From positions 1-64,000 of the IMG/VR virus record IMGVR_UViG_3300008624_000520: a stretch of 64,000 nt of DNA; one strand, given 5' to 3'. Source of the DNA: a virus. Position numbers and translations under genes: made by a program. This document shows, piece by piece, positions 42,832 to 49,857 of this stretch (its first letter is position 1; the number at the start of each line of letters is the position of its first letter). Under the pieces are notes generated by a model. It did no database searches and was not told the DNA's origin. It worked only from the letters and a program-made list of their open reading frames with translations.

Positions 42832-43032
42832 TTATTCTTCATCTAATAACTCTTGTATTTCTTCTTCTAGACGATACCATTCCATACCTTTGGTTACTTC
42901 TTGCTGTTTTCTCAATTCTTCTATTCTTTGTTTCTTTCTTCGATACTCTTTTCCTTCTTCAAGCATCTTGTCAACTACTTTCTGCAACTTTTTAAAGTCT
43001 TCGTCCCCCATGGTTAACATATCCCAATACAT
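42832..43032 (-). CDS. Coiled-coil protein, 66 residues
   Basis: An almost wholly helical, highly charged protein with heptads (KYRRKKQRIEELRKQQ-type composition). It follows the ligase-like gene by 4 bases and precedes the Cys-rich micro-protein. Family unknown. Confidence 0.65.
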   Translation of the reverse strand: MYWDMLTMGDEDFKKLQKVVDKMLEEGKEYRRKKQRIEELRKQQEVTKGMEWYRLEEEIQELLDEE

Positions 43033-43036
43033 ATCC

Positions 43037-44188
43037 TTATCCTTTATTAAAATTAGCAGCGCTAAATTCTTTTCTGTCTACAAATTTAGAAGGTCTGCCA
43101 TTTCTTATAGCTACAAATCCTTCTGGTTTACTCTCTGCTCCTGCTATCTCATGCCCCCATTGTGACTTCTGAGATAGAGTGTTGGTTATAATATTCTTGG
43201 CCGATTGCAAATGTTTGTGCATATTCATAGGGCCTTCAAAGTGCTCTTTATTCTTATTTATGTGATCTATTGTATTATCTTTGGTTGTTTGATGCCTGGC
43301 CTTAGCTGCGTCAGTTTTTACACCATCTATTTTCTTTTGATGTGTAGCTGAATGATGTTCTACAAAACCTTCGTGGGAATGTTCTGTCCCTGTTCTTACC
43401 GTGTGGTTTATATACGTTTTTAAAGCAGTAGAGTGCTTACCTACTGTGTCGTGATGTTCGTCTGGTGTGTTTTTAAAGTGTGCTACTGCTTGTTGTAGGT
43501 GATGATCTACTTGTTTCCTGTCCTCTAAGGAGTATCTATTTTGAGATGTATCGTGTGTAGTATCCATCAAATGAACGTCCTTATGCCCCTTAAAATGGCT
43601 CATATCAGGGTTATGTACTGCCTTTAATGACTTAATGTCCTTGCCTTCGTACTGTGTATGTACTGCTAATCCTAGCTTAGCTTTCGATGCTTTTTTACCG
43701 TGTTCTGAATCTGCCGGGGCGTGATATGTAATTGTATTAGGTGTAAATTCTACTCTATTTCCGTTCTGCTTTACCCCTGTGTGCATAACATCTGCTTGAT
43801 ATATGCCTTGTGGTTTAATTTTATGTGCGTGATCTAATGATGCTTTAAGTTTTTCTACTAAACCTGGCGCATGGCCGTGATTCTTTTCTATATCTTCAGG
43901 TGTGTAGTTTATCTTAGGAGTTTTATTGAATGCTGATTTAGATGCTACAAAGAACTTCTTTGTTTCAGGATGCTCGCCGAATACAATAGCAGGACTGCCA
44001 TCGTATTTCATTGTAACAGCTGTGTCCTTACCACCCTTTCCAGATAGCTTTTTGTGCATATCATTAACGGTGTGAAAGGCATGTCCAAACCCTTTTTTGC
44101 CTGCATGTATGACGTGATCTTCGACATGCTCTAGGTGTTTGAGTTTGTCCTCATCTTGTTGTTCAGTTAAAAATTCAGTAAACCTCAT
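43037..44188 (-). CDS. Possible nucleotidyltransferase/ligase-fold protein (DUF6267-like)
   Basis: The 383-residue His-rich protein contains MKYDGSPAIVFG near residue 60, which has the K-x-D-G core of the DNA/RNA ligase adenylation motif I. It also has GIYQADVMH, and a C-terminal EGFVAIRNGRPSKFV resembling motif IV/V (E-G-x-V followed by Lys). I recall DGSPA-containing proteins classed as DUF6267 in T4-like phages. A covalent nucleotidyl transfer to RNA, DNA or protein is a testable inference. The neighbouring gene also encodes a nucleotidyltransferase. Confidence 0.6.
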   Translation of the reverse strand: MRFTEFLTEQQDEDKLKHLEHVEDHVIHAGKKGFGHAFHTVNDMHKKLSGKGGKDTAVTMKYDGSPAIVFGEHPETKKFFVASKSAFNKTPKINYTPEDIEKNHGHAPGLVEKLKASLDHAHKIKPQGIYQADVMHTGVKQNGNRVEFTPNTITYHAPADSEHGKKASKAKLGLAVHTQYEGKDIKSLKAVHNPDMSHFKGHKDVHLMDTTHDTSQNRYSLEDRKQVDHHLQQAVAHFKNTPDEHHDTVGKHSTALKTYINHTVRTGTEHSHEGFVEHHSATHQKKIDGVKTDAAKARHQTTKDNTIDHINKNKEHFEGPMNMHKHLQSAKNIITNTLSQKSQWGHEIAGAESKPEGFVAIRNGRPSKFVDRKEFSAANFNKG

Positions 44189-44193
44189 ACCAG

Positions 44194-44201
44194 TATTTAT
44201 A
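44194..44201 (-). promoter_or_regulatory. T4-type late promoter (TATAAATA)
   Basis: Perfect octamer only 5 bases before the ATG at 44188. A normal late start site 6-7 bases downstream would leave almost no leader. Confidence 0.55.
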
Positions 44202-44967
44202 ATAATTTAATGAACGGAAAATTTAATCTCTTCTTTACCGTTCCTTTTAGTTTTCTAACCTCTGACTCTCTTAAAGGAACATAAAAGAACTCATCATCTA
44301 TATATTTTGTCTTTGACTCGTCACCTTTTACTATTCCATGTCTCCCTAATCTATCTAAAACAATAGAAGTTTCTGTATATGTTACGTCTGCTCCTGTATC
44401 TAAAACTCTTTCTATGAATTCCTTATCACCAAAATGGTGGCCTGTGAAAGACTCATCATAACCTCCAGCTTCCCAGAACGTTTCTTTACCTATTACAAAG
44501 CAATTTCTATGTCCTGGTTGTTGCATTACTGTTTGTTTGGCTGGTACATAAGCATGATGATAATATAATTTGCCTTCTTCAAACTTTTTCCTTTTTAATC
44601 TAGCAATATCAGGAGCGTACATACGCATATCCATATCAAAAAATGCTATGAAATCTGTTTCTGCGTAGTGTGCTATTAAATTTCTACAACCATGTGAGTT
44701 GAACCCTAGGTTTCTAGTGCATTTCCATAGCTGTATGGTGGGTCCTGAATCAGGTATCCAAACATCTTTTAGTATTTCGTATGCTTGAAATATCTCTGAA
44801 CCATCATCGACGATAAATATATCTATTTGATCTGGCCAAGTCTGCCAAACTTTGATTTGTTCTTCTAAACGCTCCGGTTCTTGAAAATAAGTATAACCTG
44901 CTGTAAACCTATTCTTCAACCTGGATGTTCGTGATGTCTTCTGCGGGAAAGTCAATTGCGTCTCCAT
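44197..44967 (-). CDS. Family 2-type glycosyltransferase
   Basis: This 256-residue protein has FIVDDGS (nucleotide-binding Asp pair) and FFDMDMRM, a DxD metal motif, then a GGYDESFTGHHFGDKEF acceptor-side motif typical of GT-A fold family 2 enzymes. It transfers a sugar from a nucleotide-sugar donor. It could act on phage virion proteins or host surface glycans. Its stop lies within the late promoter of the next gene. Confidence 0.75.
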   Translation of the reverse strand: METQLTFPQKTSRTSRLKNRFTAGYTYFQEPERLEEQIKVWQTWPDQIDIFIVDDGSEIFQAYEILKDVWIPDSGPTIQLWKCTRNLGFNSHGCRNLIAHYAETDFIAFFDMDMRMYAPDIARLKRKKFEEGKLYYHHAYVPAKQTVMQQPGHRNCFVIGKETFWEAGGYDESFTGHHFGDKEFIERVLDTGADVTYTETSIVLDRLGRHGIVKGDESKTKYIDDEFFYVPLRESEVRKLKGTVKKRLNFPFIKLL

Positions 44968-45238
44968 ATCTTAACTGGAAATTTTCGTTATGTGTCAAAT
45001 TATTTTGTTCATAAACTTCATGACCTGTTATAACTTCAATAACTGTGGGAGTAATTCTTCCTTCTAATATATGTTGAAGTGAAGTTATCATTGCACCGAT
45101 TTCCTCTAGTGTAGGAACCTTGTTGGTTCTGCCTACAATGTATTCTCTACTACCAACTGACTGCCACATAGGAAAGTCTCTACTCTCTCCTTTGGACTCC
45201 CAAATGTTAGTGCATGCTACGACCTTCAGTTGAGGCAT
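44909..45238 (-). CDS. Hypothetical protein, 109 residues
   Basis: A soluble alpha/beta protein beginning MPQLKVVACTNIWESKGES. No motif recognised. It overlaps the glycosyltransferase gene by 59 bases in another frame; a clean start and composition support both genes. Confidence 0.55.
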   Translation of the reverse strand: MPQLKVVACTNIWESKGESRDFPMWQSVGSREYIVGRTNKVPTLEEIGAMITSLQHILEGRITPTVIEVITGHEVYEQNNLTHNENFQLRYGDAIDFPAEDITNIQVEE

Positions 45239-45404
45239 CGTATATCTCCAGTTTATCTTTTACGTCAGCTATATCTATATTGTTTTTAACAGCTAATGTC
45301 TCAGCTGTATGTTTCCAATATGCTCTAAAGCTGGGTTCCATAGTTCTATTTTCTGCTTTTAAACAGTTAATCACTCTTTGTAGTGCTGTTGTTTTCATTT
45401 TCAC
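45207..45404 (-). CDS. Hypothetical protein, 65 residues
   Basis: A helical basic protein (MKMKTTALQRVINCLKAENR). It overlaps the next gene by 32 bases and the preceding one by 38, so the cluster is tightly coupled. Function unknown. Confidence 0.5.
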   Translation of the reverse strand: MKMKTTALQRVINCLKAENRTMEPSFRAYWKHTAETLAVKNNIDIADVKDKLEIYDASTEGRSMH

Positions 45405-45831
45405 TCCTTGCGGTTCTACTTCTGAGATCAGTTGTGCTAAACGAATGATCTCTTTTATTATAAATTATTTCAATTTTTCTTTGATGGCATATTGCCTTTG
45501 CTGTAAATTCCTTACTTTTATATTCTTCACCTATAATTCTTACATTTAAAGGTAAGGTTAAAAATAAGTCCTCTAAGTCTTTTTCAGTATTGTACATGAC
45601 TATCTCATCTACAAATTTTACACCTGCTAATTGTATTTGTCTTTCTACAATACTTTGGACAGGATAATTCTTCTCTGATCTATCGATGGTTGGGTCTACT
45701 TGTAAAGCTGCTATTAAATAATCACAATGTCTTTTGGCTTCTTCTAACATTACAATATGGCCAGCATGTAGAAAATCAAACGTGCTACATGTTATTCCTA
45801 CCTTGCCAACATCCTTATAATCTAATCGCAT
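45367..45831 (-). CDS. Cytidylyltransferase (TagD/glycerol-3-phosphate type)
   Basis: The 154-residue protein has CSTFDFLHAGHIVMLEEAKR (HxGH) and a C-terminal STTDLRSR (motif with conserved Arg), with a typical length for TagD-type CTP:phosphopolyol transferases. It activates a polyol or sugar phosphate for glycan synthesis. It is the third HxGH enzyme in this window. It overlaps the following and preceding genes. Confidence 0.8.
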   Translation of the reverse strand: MRLDYKDVGKVGITCSTFDFLHAGHIVMLEEAKRHCDYLIAALQVDPTIDRSEKNYPVQSIVERQIQLAGVKFVDEIVMYNTEKDLEDLFLTLPLNVRIIGEEYKSKEFTAKAICHQRKIEIIYNKRDHSFSTTDLRSRTARSENENNSTTKSD

Positions 45832-46319
45832 ACTTCCTTACCCCATCTCTCGATTTCGTCTGTTATATAGTCTGGCAAATCTGAAGGATCACCATCTATT
45901 TTATCATGTTCTATTTTAAACCAACCACCACTCTCTTCTCTAATGTCTATATCTTCATCTCTCCACCAATAGACACCAGCAAAATTATAAAACTCATCCA
46001 CATAAGTCATGGTTAATTTAATATTTGGATCTAATCCGGATAAGTCTTCTGATAATATTCTAAAGAAATTGTTAGGCGAAATCCAGGCGGAAGTAATACT
46101 TACTTCTGTTCCCATGAATTCAGTGACGTTAGCTTTTCTAGGACCTATGTTGAATTCCATAAATTCAACGTCAGCATATTCATCATCAGGTAAGATGTGA
46201 GAATATTCTAGTCCTGTTTCACCGATTTCTTCCAACCAGTTAAATACATCTAGAAATGCTTCTTCTGACTCTTTGTTGCCTGATACGAATTTTATGGTGC
46301 TATAGACGTTGTTTGCCAT
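45822..46319 (-). CDS. Hypothetical protein, possible ferredoxin-like fold
   Basis: The 165-residue acidic protein begins MANNVYSTIKFVSGNKESE and has an alternating strand/helix pattern with aromatic C-terminal segments (GVYWWRDEDIDI, ESGGWFKIEHD). The N-terminus is reminiscent of YubB-type ferredoxin-like phage/plasmid proteins, though this is weak. Function unknown. Confidence 0.55.
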   Translation of the reverse strand: MANNVYSTIKFVSGNKESEEAFLDVFNWLEEIGETGLEYSHILPDDEYADVEFMEFNIGPRKANVTEFMGTEVSITSAWISPNNFFRILSEDLSGLDPNIKLTMTYVDEFYNFAGVYWWRDEDIDIREESGGWFKIEHDKIDGDPSDLPDYITDEIERWGKEVCD

Positions 46320-46524
46320 TTTTCTTCCTTTGGTTGACGAATTCTTTTGCCATTTCTTTAGAGTACTCCTCTCCTACTTTTTTATCTGGATTAAATACAA
46401 AGTTCGTAAAAACTTCTTCTCCATCTCTAATATATGTTACCTTGTGCATATGTTCTCCACAGCTTTCTCTACTGTATTCAACATTTGCGCCTAAAAATTC
46501 GTCTCCAAAAGAAGCAACTAGCAC
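46300..46524 (-). CDS. Hypothetical protein, about 74 residues
   Basis: I use the GTG at 46524, which lies 6 bases after AAGGA; a TTG two codons earlier is the alternative. The protein is a small alpha/beta domain with two Cys-containing segments and a Lys-rich C-terminus (KEFVNQRKKNGKQRL). It overlaps the gene after it by 20 bases. Unknown. Confidence 0.55.
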   Translation of the reverse strand: MLVASFGDEFLGANVEYSRESCGEHMHKVTYIRDGEEVFTNFVFNPDKKVGEEYSKEMAKEFVNQRKKNGKQRL

Positions 46525-46526
46525 AT

Positions 46527-46733
46527 TCAATCCTTGCGGAAATGTTTATCAATTGCTAATAGTTTATCTTCTGCCTCAGCAATCTTTATTAATTCTCCAT
46601 CGATTGCTGCTATAATATCTGGGTGCTCTCCTATTCCTGCTGGATTTGTCAAGTAGACTATTATGTTAGCTTTGGCAGAGCCTATCTCACCATTGTATTT
46701 TGCTACTAAACCTTCTATTAATTGTTGTTTCAT
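46527..46733 (-). CDS. Small conserved helical protein, 68 residues
   Basis: The protein has the phrase VYLTNPAGIGEHPDIIAAID, which I remember as recurrent in T4-like marine phages, and a helical C-terminus. It directly follows the tRNA gene. Function unknown. Confidence 0.6.
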   Translation of the reverse strand: MKQQLIEGLVAKYNGEIGSAKANIIVYLTNPAGIGEHPDIIAAIDGELIKIAEAEDKLLAIDKHFRKD

Positions 46734-46746
46734 ATTCTTTCCTGTC

Positions 46747-46822
46747 TGGAGCTAGAGATAGGACTTGAACCTACGACCTGAGGTTTACAAAACCCCTGCT
46801 CTACCATCTGAGCTACTCTAGC
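46747..46822 (-). tRNA. tRNA-Thr (anticodon TGT)
   Basis: The 76-base minus-strand sequence folds as a tRNA. The acceptor arms GCTAGAG and CTCTAGC pair over 7 bases, the T-arm carries TTCAAGT, and the anticodon loop is TTTGTAA, giving TGT (Thr). The 3' CCA is encoded. It is the only tRNA I found here. Phages commonly use such genes to supplement host translation of AT-rich codons. Confidence 0.92.
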
Positions 46823-46924
46823 ATTTAAATCTAGTAGGCCTTTTATTTTTGTTACAGTAGTCACGCATGCGCTTGTTATATACCTAGGACTCTGTTTATT
46901 TATCATAGTTTTTTCTCATCATAG

Positions 46925-47052
46925 TTATTTGTGGTGTTTTAGCACTGACGCAAAGGCAAACCACATACCTGTCTCACCTATTCTGTTGCCAATCCAGGTG
47001 GCAGATCCGAATCTAAGTCAAAATGTGCAGGGATACAGGAAAAAATTATCAA
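46925..47052 (-). pseudogene. Possible frame-disrupted small gene
   Basis: From a TTG at 47052, preceded by GGAGG, a 24-codon frame runs to 46978 (starting with a lipoprotein-like IIFSC). A -1 shift within it continues to 46925 in a protein-like frame containing TWIGNRIGETGMWFAFAS. Read together they give a plausible roughly 45-residue small lipoprotein. The break could be an indel, a programmed shift or chance. Confidence 0.35.
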
Positions 47053-47079
47053 ACTATATCCCTCCACGGTCAAGCATCC

Positions 47080-47334
47080 TTATGAAAAGCTAACGTTAGC
47101 TGCGTGTGCTGCTGCTACCATAGCTCGACTTGGGGTGCCAAGGCGATAAGTTGTATTACCTGCCTTGTTCACGTTGGTATAAATTGCATACCCTGCAGCT
47201 CTGAGTTCTGAAACTCTAGCTGGGAGTTGCTGAATACCAAGACGTGATCTAGCTTGTCCAATAGACAAGCTTTTGCCAGTGTTCAAAAAATTCAAGATTT
47301 TTTGAGGCTGACTTACCACTTTACGAGTTCCCAT
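47080..47334 (-). CDS. Small winged-helix/HTH-like DNA-binding protein
   Basis: The ATG at 47334 follows GGAGG 8 bases upstream; 84 residues. The segment ILNFLNTGKSLSIGQARSRLGIQ followed by LPARVSELRAAGYAI has the order of a helix-turn-helix plus wing. Such small proteins in T4-like phages are thought to regulate transcription. It ends just before the noncoding block that precedes the tRNA. Confidence 0.65.
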   Translation of the reverse strand: MGTRKVVSQPQKILNFLNTGKSLSIGQARSRLGIQQLPARVSELRAAGYAIYTNVNKAGNTTYRLGTPSRAMVAAAHAANVSFS

Positions 47335-47360
47335 GTTATAGGCCTCCATATTATTGGTTA

Positions 47361-47690
47361 CTAAAGCGTCCCTTCATTTACAATCGTGTCAGATGAAACA
47401 GCAGGTGCTGCTACATTAACAGTTCTTGTAGACTTAGGAACATTACGATACACAACCTTTTGCAATGCGTCCCTTACTTCAAATTGAGAAGATAACTCCT
47501 CATTTTGTAATAAGAATTTGGATGCGTCTTGCTTGGTCATGGCTTCCGGTAATTCACAAAACCAAGTATCGGTGTTGTCATTAGCCGTAAGTTTTTTAAT
47601 ACGAGAAACCATATCATTACCAAATCTAGCCTTAGTCTGGCCGGATGCTGTAACGCTATAGCCTGCGTATGTAAATAATTGTTCAGTCAT
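47361..47690 (-). CDS. Hypothetical early protein, 109 residues
   Basis: The ATG at 47690 follows GGAG. The protein (MTEQLFTYAGYSVTASGQTK) is soluble with a Ser/Thr/Val-rich C-terminus. A strong early promoter ends 27 bases upstream, so it heads a unit with the HTH-like gene. Unknown family. Confidence 0.6.
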   Translation of the reverse strand: MTEQLFTYAGYSVTASGQTKARFGNDMVSRIKKLTANDNTDTWFCELPEAMTKQDASKFLLQNEELSSQFEVRDALQKVVYRNVPKSTRTVNVAAPAVSSDTIVNEGTL

Positions 47691-47716
47691 AACAAATTTC
47701 TCCATTTAACATATAC

Positions 47717-47745
47717 ATTATAGACTCATACTAAGTATAAGTCAA
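47717..47745 (-). promoter_or_regulatory. Strong sigma70-like early promoter
   Basis: The -35 TTGACT (47740-47745), a 17-base spacer ending GAGTC and a perfect TATAAT (47717-47722) are followed by GTATA. The spacer end and start region match the DNA polymerase promoter at 57457-57485. Confidence 0.8.
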
Positions 47746-47769
47746 CTACCAATAGGACCAAAAAGCTAA

Positions 47770-48147
47770 TTAAGCAGCTTGTCTTAAAAGCCTCTCTATG
47801 AGTGGCTCTTTAGAATAAGATATACGATTTTTAAAACAGTAATAACCTGGGTCCTGGTCTGCATCATTAGCATCCATGTCCCATCTTAAGGCTGTTGGTA
47901 TATCCCTAGCGCCCATTTGAACAAGTCCACGTAGGTGTGCTTTCCACGCTTTAAACGCTTCGGCTTCCATTACCCTTTCTTGCTCAAATATTTCATCGGC
48001 TTCTTTGGAAAGTCTATCATATGAGTCTCTGGCGTCTTCAACAGTTTCCCAGTCAGGGCAAAACCTACTACCATATGCGCTCTTATGTAGATCGCTATAA
48101 TAGACTTGGATCTGTTCTAACTCTGTTAATTCGTCCCATTCTTTCAT
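47770..48147 (-). CDS. Hypothetical early protein, 125 residues
   Basis: The ATG at 48147 follows AAGGTAAAG; longer frames run through the promoter. The protein is acidic and helical (WETVEDARDSYDRLSKEADE) with a basic C-terminal end. It is served by the early promoter at 48179-48207. Unknown family. Confidence 0.6.
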   Translation of the reverse strand: MKEWDELTELEQIQVYYSDLHKSAYGSRFCPDWETVEDARDSYDRLSKEADEIFEQERVMEAEAFKAWKAHLRGLVQMGARDIPTALRWDMDANDADQDPGYYCFKNRISYSKEPLIERLLRQAA

Positions 48148-48178
48148 ATTCTTTACCTTTTTTCCAATTTGTACATAC

Positions 48179-48207
48179 ATTATGCACTCTGGCGAACCAA
48201 AAGTCAA
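48179..48207 (-). promoter_or_regulatory. Sigma70-like early promoter
   Basis: The -35 TTGACT (48202-48207), a 17-base spacer and -10 CATAAT (48179-48184) are followed by GTATGTA. It overlaps the 3' end of the oxygenase gene, so it sits in a coding sequence. Confidence 0.7.
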
Positions 48208-48800
48208 CCTTTTTCTGGTGTTATATCCTCTTGATTTGATTGTTTTTCTGCATAATGTAAGTAGGTAGTTAGTACATATTTGTCTGAATTTGTTGGATTT
48301 TTGCACTGATAAGGGTATTCCCACGTGGGTGGAAACACCACAGCTCTCCCTTTTCTGGGTTCAACTCCAACAGCTTGTCTTGGAAATTCTGTGTTGCCGT
48401 CATTATCTGACAGATACACTCTAAATGCTACGGCTCTAATAGAATCTGAATTATCCATCACATCTATATGGCCTGCATAACTGTCCTCTGAATTTGCTCG
48501 GAACCTGGTAATAAGAATCTCTTCCATTCCCTGGTGAGCTATTAAATTTGGTATCTCTAGTTCTTCTAGATATTTGCCATAGAGTTTGGCAATTTGTTCA
48601 ACTATTCCATTATGAAAGTCTTCTTCAAAATGGTATCTTGTGTATTCATATCCGGTTGCTGTTAACCCTTGTTCATCTTCAACAGACTTATGAAGGTCTA
48701 AATTTAATTTAAATATGTTGATAAGGTCTTCACAGTTAGAGTCTGAAAAGACACCATCAAATATTCTAAGGGCTCCTAATCTTGGGTTTGTTTTTTCCAT
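48204..48800 (-). CDS. 2OG-Fe(II) oxygenase-like protein, with a Tyr replacing a usual His
   Basis: The 198-residue protein has GHIDVMDN (His-x-Asp) and the C-terminal FPPTWEYPYQCKNP ... YVLTTYLHY block of phage prolyl-hydroxylase-like enzymes. Where relatives have His (YPH), this protein has Tyr (YPY), so the distal iron ligand seems absent. It may be inactive, use another ligand, or have altered chemistry. A late promoter lies about 70 bases upstream. Confidence 0.65.
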   Translation of the reverse strand: MEKTNPRLGALRIFDGVFSDSNCEDLINIFKLNLDLHKSVEDEQGLTATGYEYTRYHFEEDFHNGIVEQIAKLYGKYLEELEIPNLIAHQGMEEILITRFRANSEDSYAGHIDVMDNSDSIRAVAFRVYLSDNDGNTEFPRQAVGVEPRKGRAVVFPPTWEYPYQCKNPTNSDKYVLTTYLHYAEKQSNQEDITPEKG

Positions 48801-49006
48801 ACTATTTTCACTCCACGTCTTACCAATTCATTAACATATTGTTGTCGTTTTTTTGGCTTTGTGTTATCATTATTTATAGCATCAAATAATGTCTTCTTTG
48901 ATTGACATTTTAAATAATAGTGTTCTTCAACAGACCTATTTGTTGATCTTCCTGTTACTGGATCTTTGAGCCATTTCCTTCCACTGGGTTTAAATTTAGC
49001 TGGCAT
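48776..49006 (-). CDS. Small basic conserved protein, 76 residues
   Basis: The ATG at 49006 is used (MPAKFKPSGRKWLKDPVTGR), since earlier codons belong to an overlapping micro-protein. It is Lys/Arg-rich with KKTLFDAINNDNTKPKKRQQ and VRRGVKIVW, which I recognise as typical of a small T4-like phage family of unknown role, probably nucleic-acid binding. It overlaps the oxygenase gene by 25 bases. Confidence 0.65.
   Translation of the reverse strand: MPAKFKPSGRKWLKDPVTGRSTNRSVEEHYYLKCQSKKTLFDAINNDNTKPKKRQQYVNELVRRGVKIVWKKQTQD
48871..48878 (-). promoter_or_regulatory. T4-type late promoter (TATAAATA)
   Basis: Perfect octamer inside the small basic gene, 71 bases before the oxygenase gene. Confidence 0.5.
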
Positions 49007-49091
49007 TATTTTTCCTTCTTTCGTCCCAACGACCAATATAGTATGAAACTATACTCACTATTATAAAGTTCATTATCATATAATATTCCAT
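48996..49091 (-). CDS. Membrane micro-protein, 31 residues
   Basis: The ATG at 49091 forms a TGATG overlap with the MscS-like gene stop and is preceded by GGAGAA. The frame encodes one hydrophobic helix (YMIMNFIIVSIVSYYIG) followed by a charged tail (RWDERRKNNAS). The translation signals are good, so I consider it a real gene. Confidence 0.65.
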   Translation of the reverse strand: MEYYMIMNFIIVSIVSYYIGRWDERRKNNAS

Positions 49092-49498
49092 CACTTCTCC
49101 TTCATATTCTTAATTGCATTACCATTCTTTTTAATCTCTTCATCTTGAAGAGCATCTATAATTTTCTGTGCCTTCTCTTGTTTGGTATCAACATGTAAGT
49201 CCTCGTCAACTATTTTCTCTAATTTGAGAAATGCTATTCTTTCATTCTGTACATATCTCCATGTATAACCGTCTGTTCCATATACACCAAATACCGTTTC
49301 TGTAATCCCTATCTTAACTATAAGTGCAGGGCAACCGTCTAATATTACTTTATCACCCTCTGCAAATGCTGGACTCATTTTAAATTTAATCCCTTTAACA
49401 AAGGACGTAGCCCAATCTCTTAATGCCAGCGCAACAATGAGCGTAAAGACTGCTCCTAAGAATTCTACATAGAATTGACTTAGTTCTATATCAGGCAT
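49091..49498 (-). CDS. Membrane protein with MscS-like beta domain
   Basis: The 135-residue protein has one membrane span (FYVEFLGAVFTLIVALALRDW), then AEGDKVILDGCPALIVKIG and a WRYVQNERIA segment. These two pieces match the beta domain of small-conductance mechanosensitive channels (GDxV...G.V..I...WRYVPN-type). Only one transmembrane helix is present, as against three in MscS, so it may be a mini-channel or modulate host channels. It shares one base with the holin-like gene. Confidence 0.6.
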   Translation of the reverse strand: MPDIELSQFYVEFLGAVFTLIVALALRDWATSFVKGIKFKMSPAFAEGDKVILDGCPALIVKIGITETVFGVYGTDGYTWRYVQNERIAFLKLEKIVDEDLHVDTKQEKAQKIIDALQDEEIKKNGNAIKNMKEK

Positions 49499-49857
49499 TA
49501 TTTTTTCGTGTGATGTTCTGTTGATGTACTATTAACATATAAGCCAAACCAAGCTGCTCCTGCTCCTACTAACACTGATATTAAACCAGATTGTGCTACA
49601 GTAGGATCTGGCAATGCCATGAACCAATTTGCTGACTGATATAACAAGTAGATATACATCGTGATAAACACTCTAGGAAAAATTCTCCATCTACTAAAAT
49701 ATTCTGGTGCAACCCACATCCAGCCTCTCTTGTCAGGCTGTGCCCACCAAGGTCGTAAGTTGGGATCTGTACCGTCACCGTCTGCAGCAGTTTTCAGTGC
49801 ATTGTAATCAGCTAAACTTATGCTAACATGATCGTCTGTTCTATTCTGTTCTGCCAT
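49498..49857 (-). CDS. Two-span membrane protein (holin candidate)
   Basis: The 119-residue protein has a polar N-terminus and two membrane spans (RVFITMYIYLLYQSANWF and SVLVGAGAAWFGLYV) with a short charged tail. Small two-span proteins in late units are often holins. A late promoter lies 70 bases upstream. Supporting evidence for holin function is positional and architectural only. Confidence 0.55.
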   Translation of the reverse strand: MAEQNRTDDHVSISLADYNALKTAADGDGTDPNLRPWWAQPDKRGWMWVAPEYFSRWRIFPRVFITMYIYLLYQSANWFMALPDPTVAQSGLISVLVGAGAAWFGLYVNSTSTEHHTKK

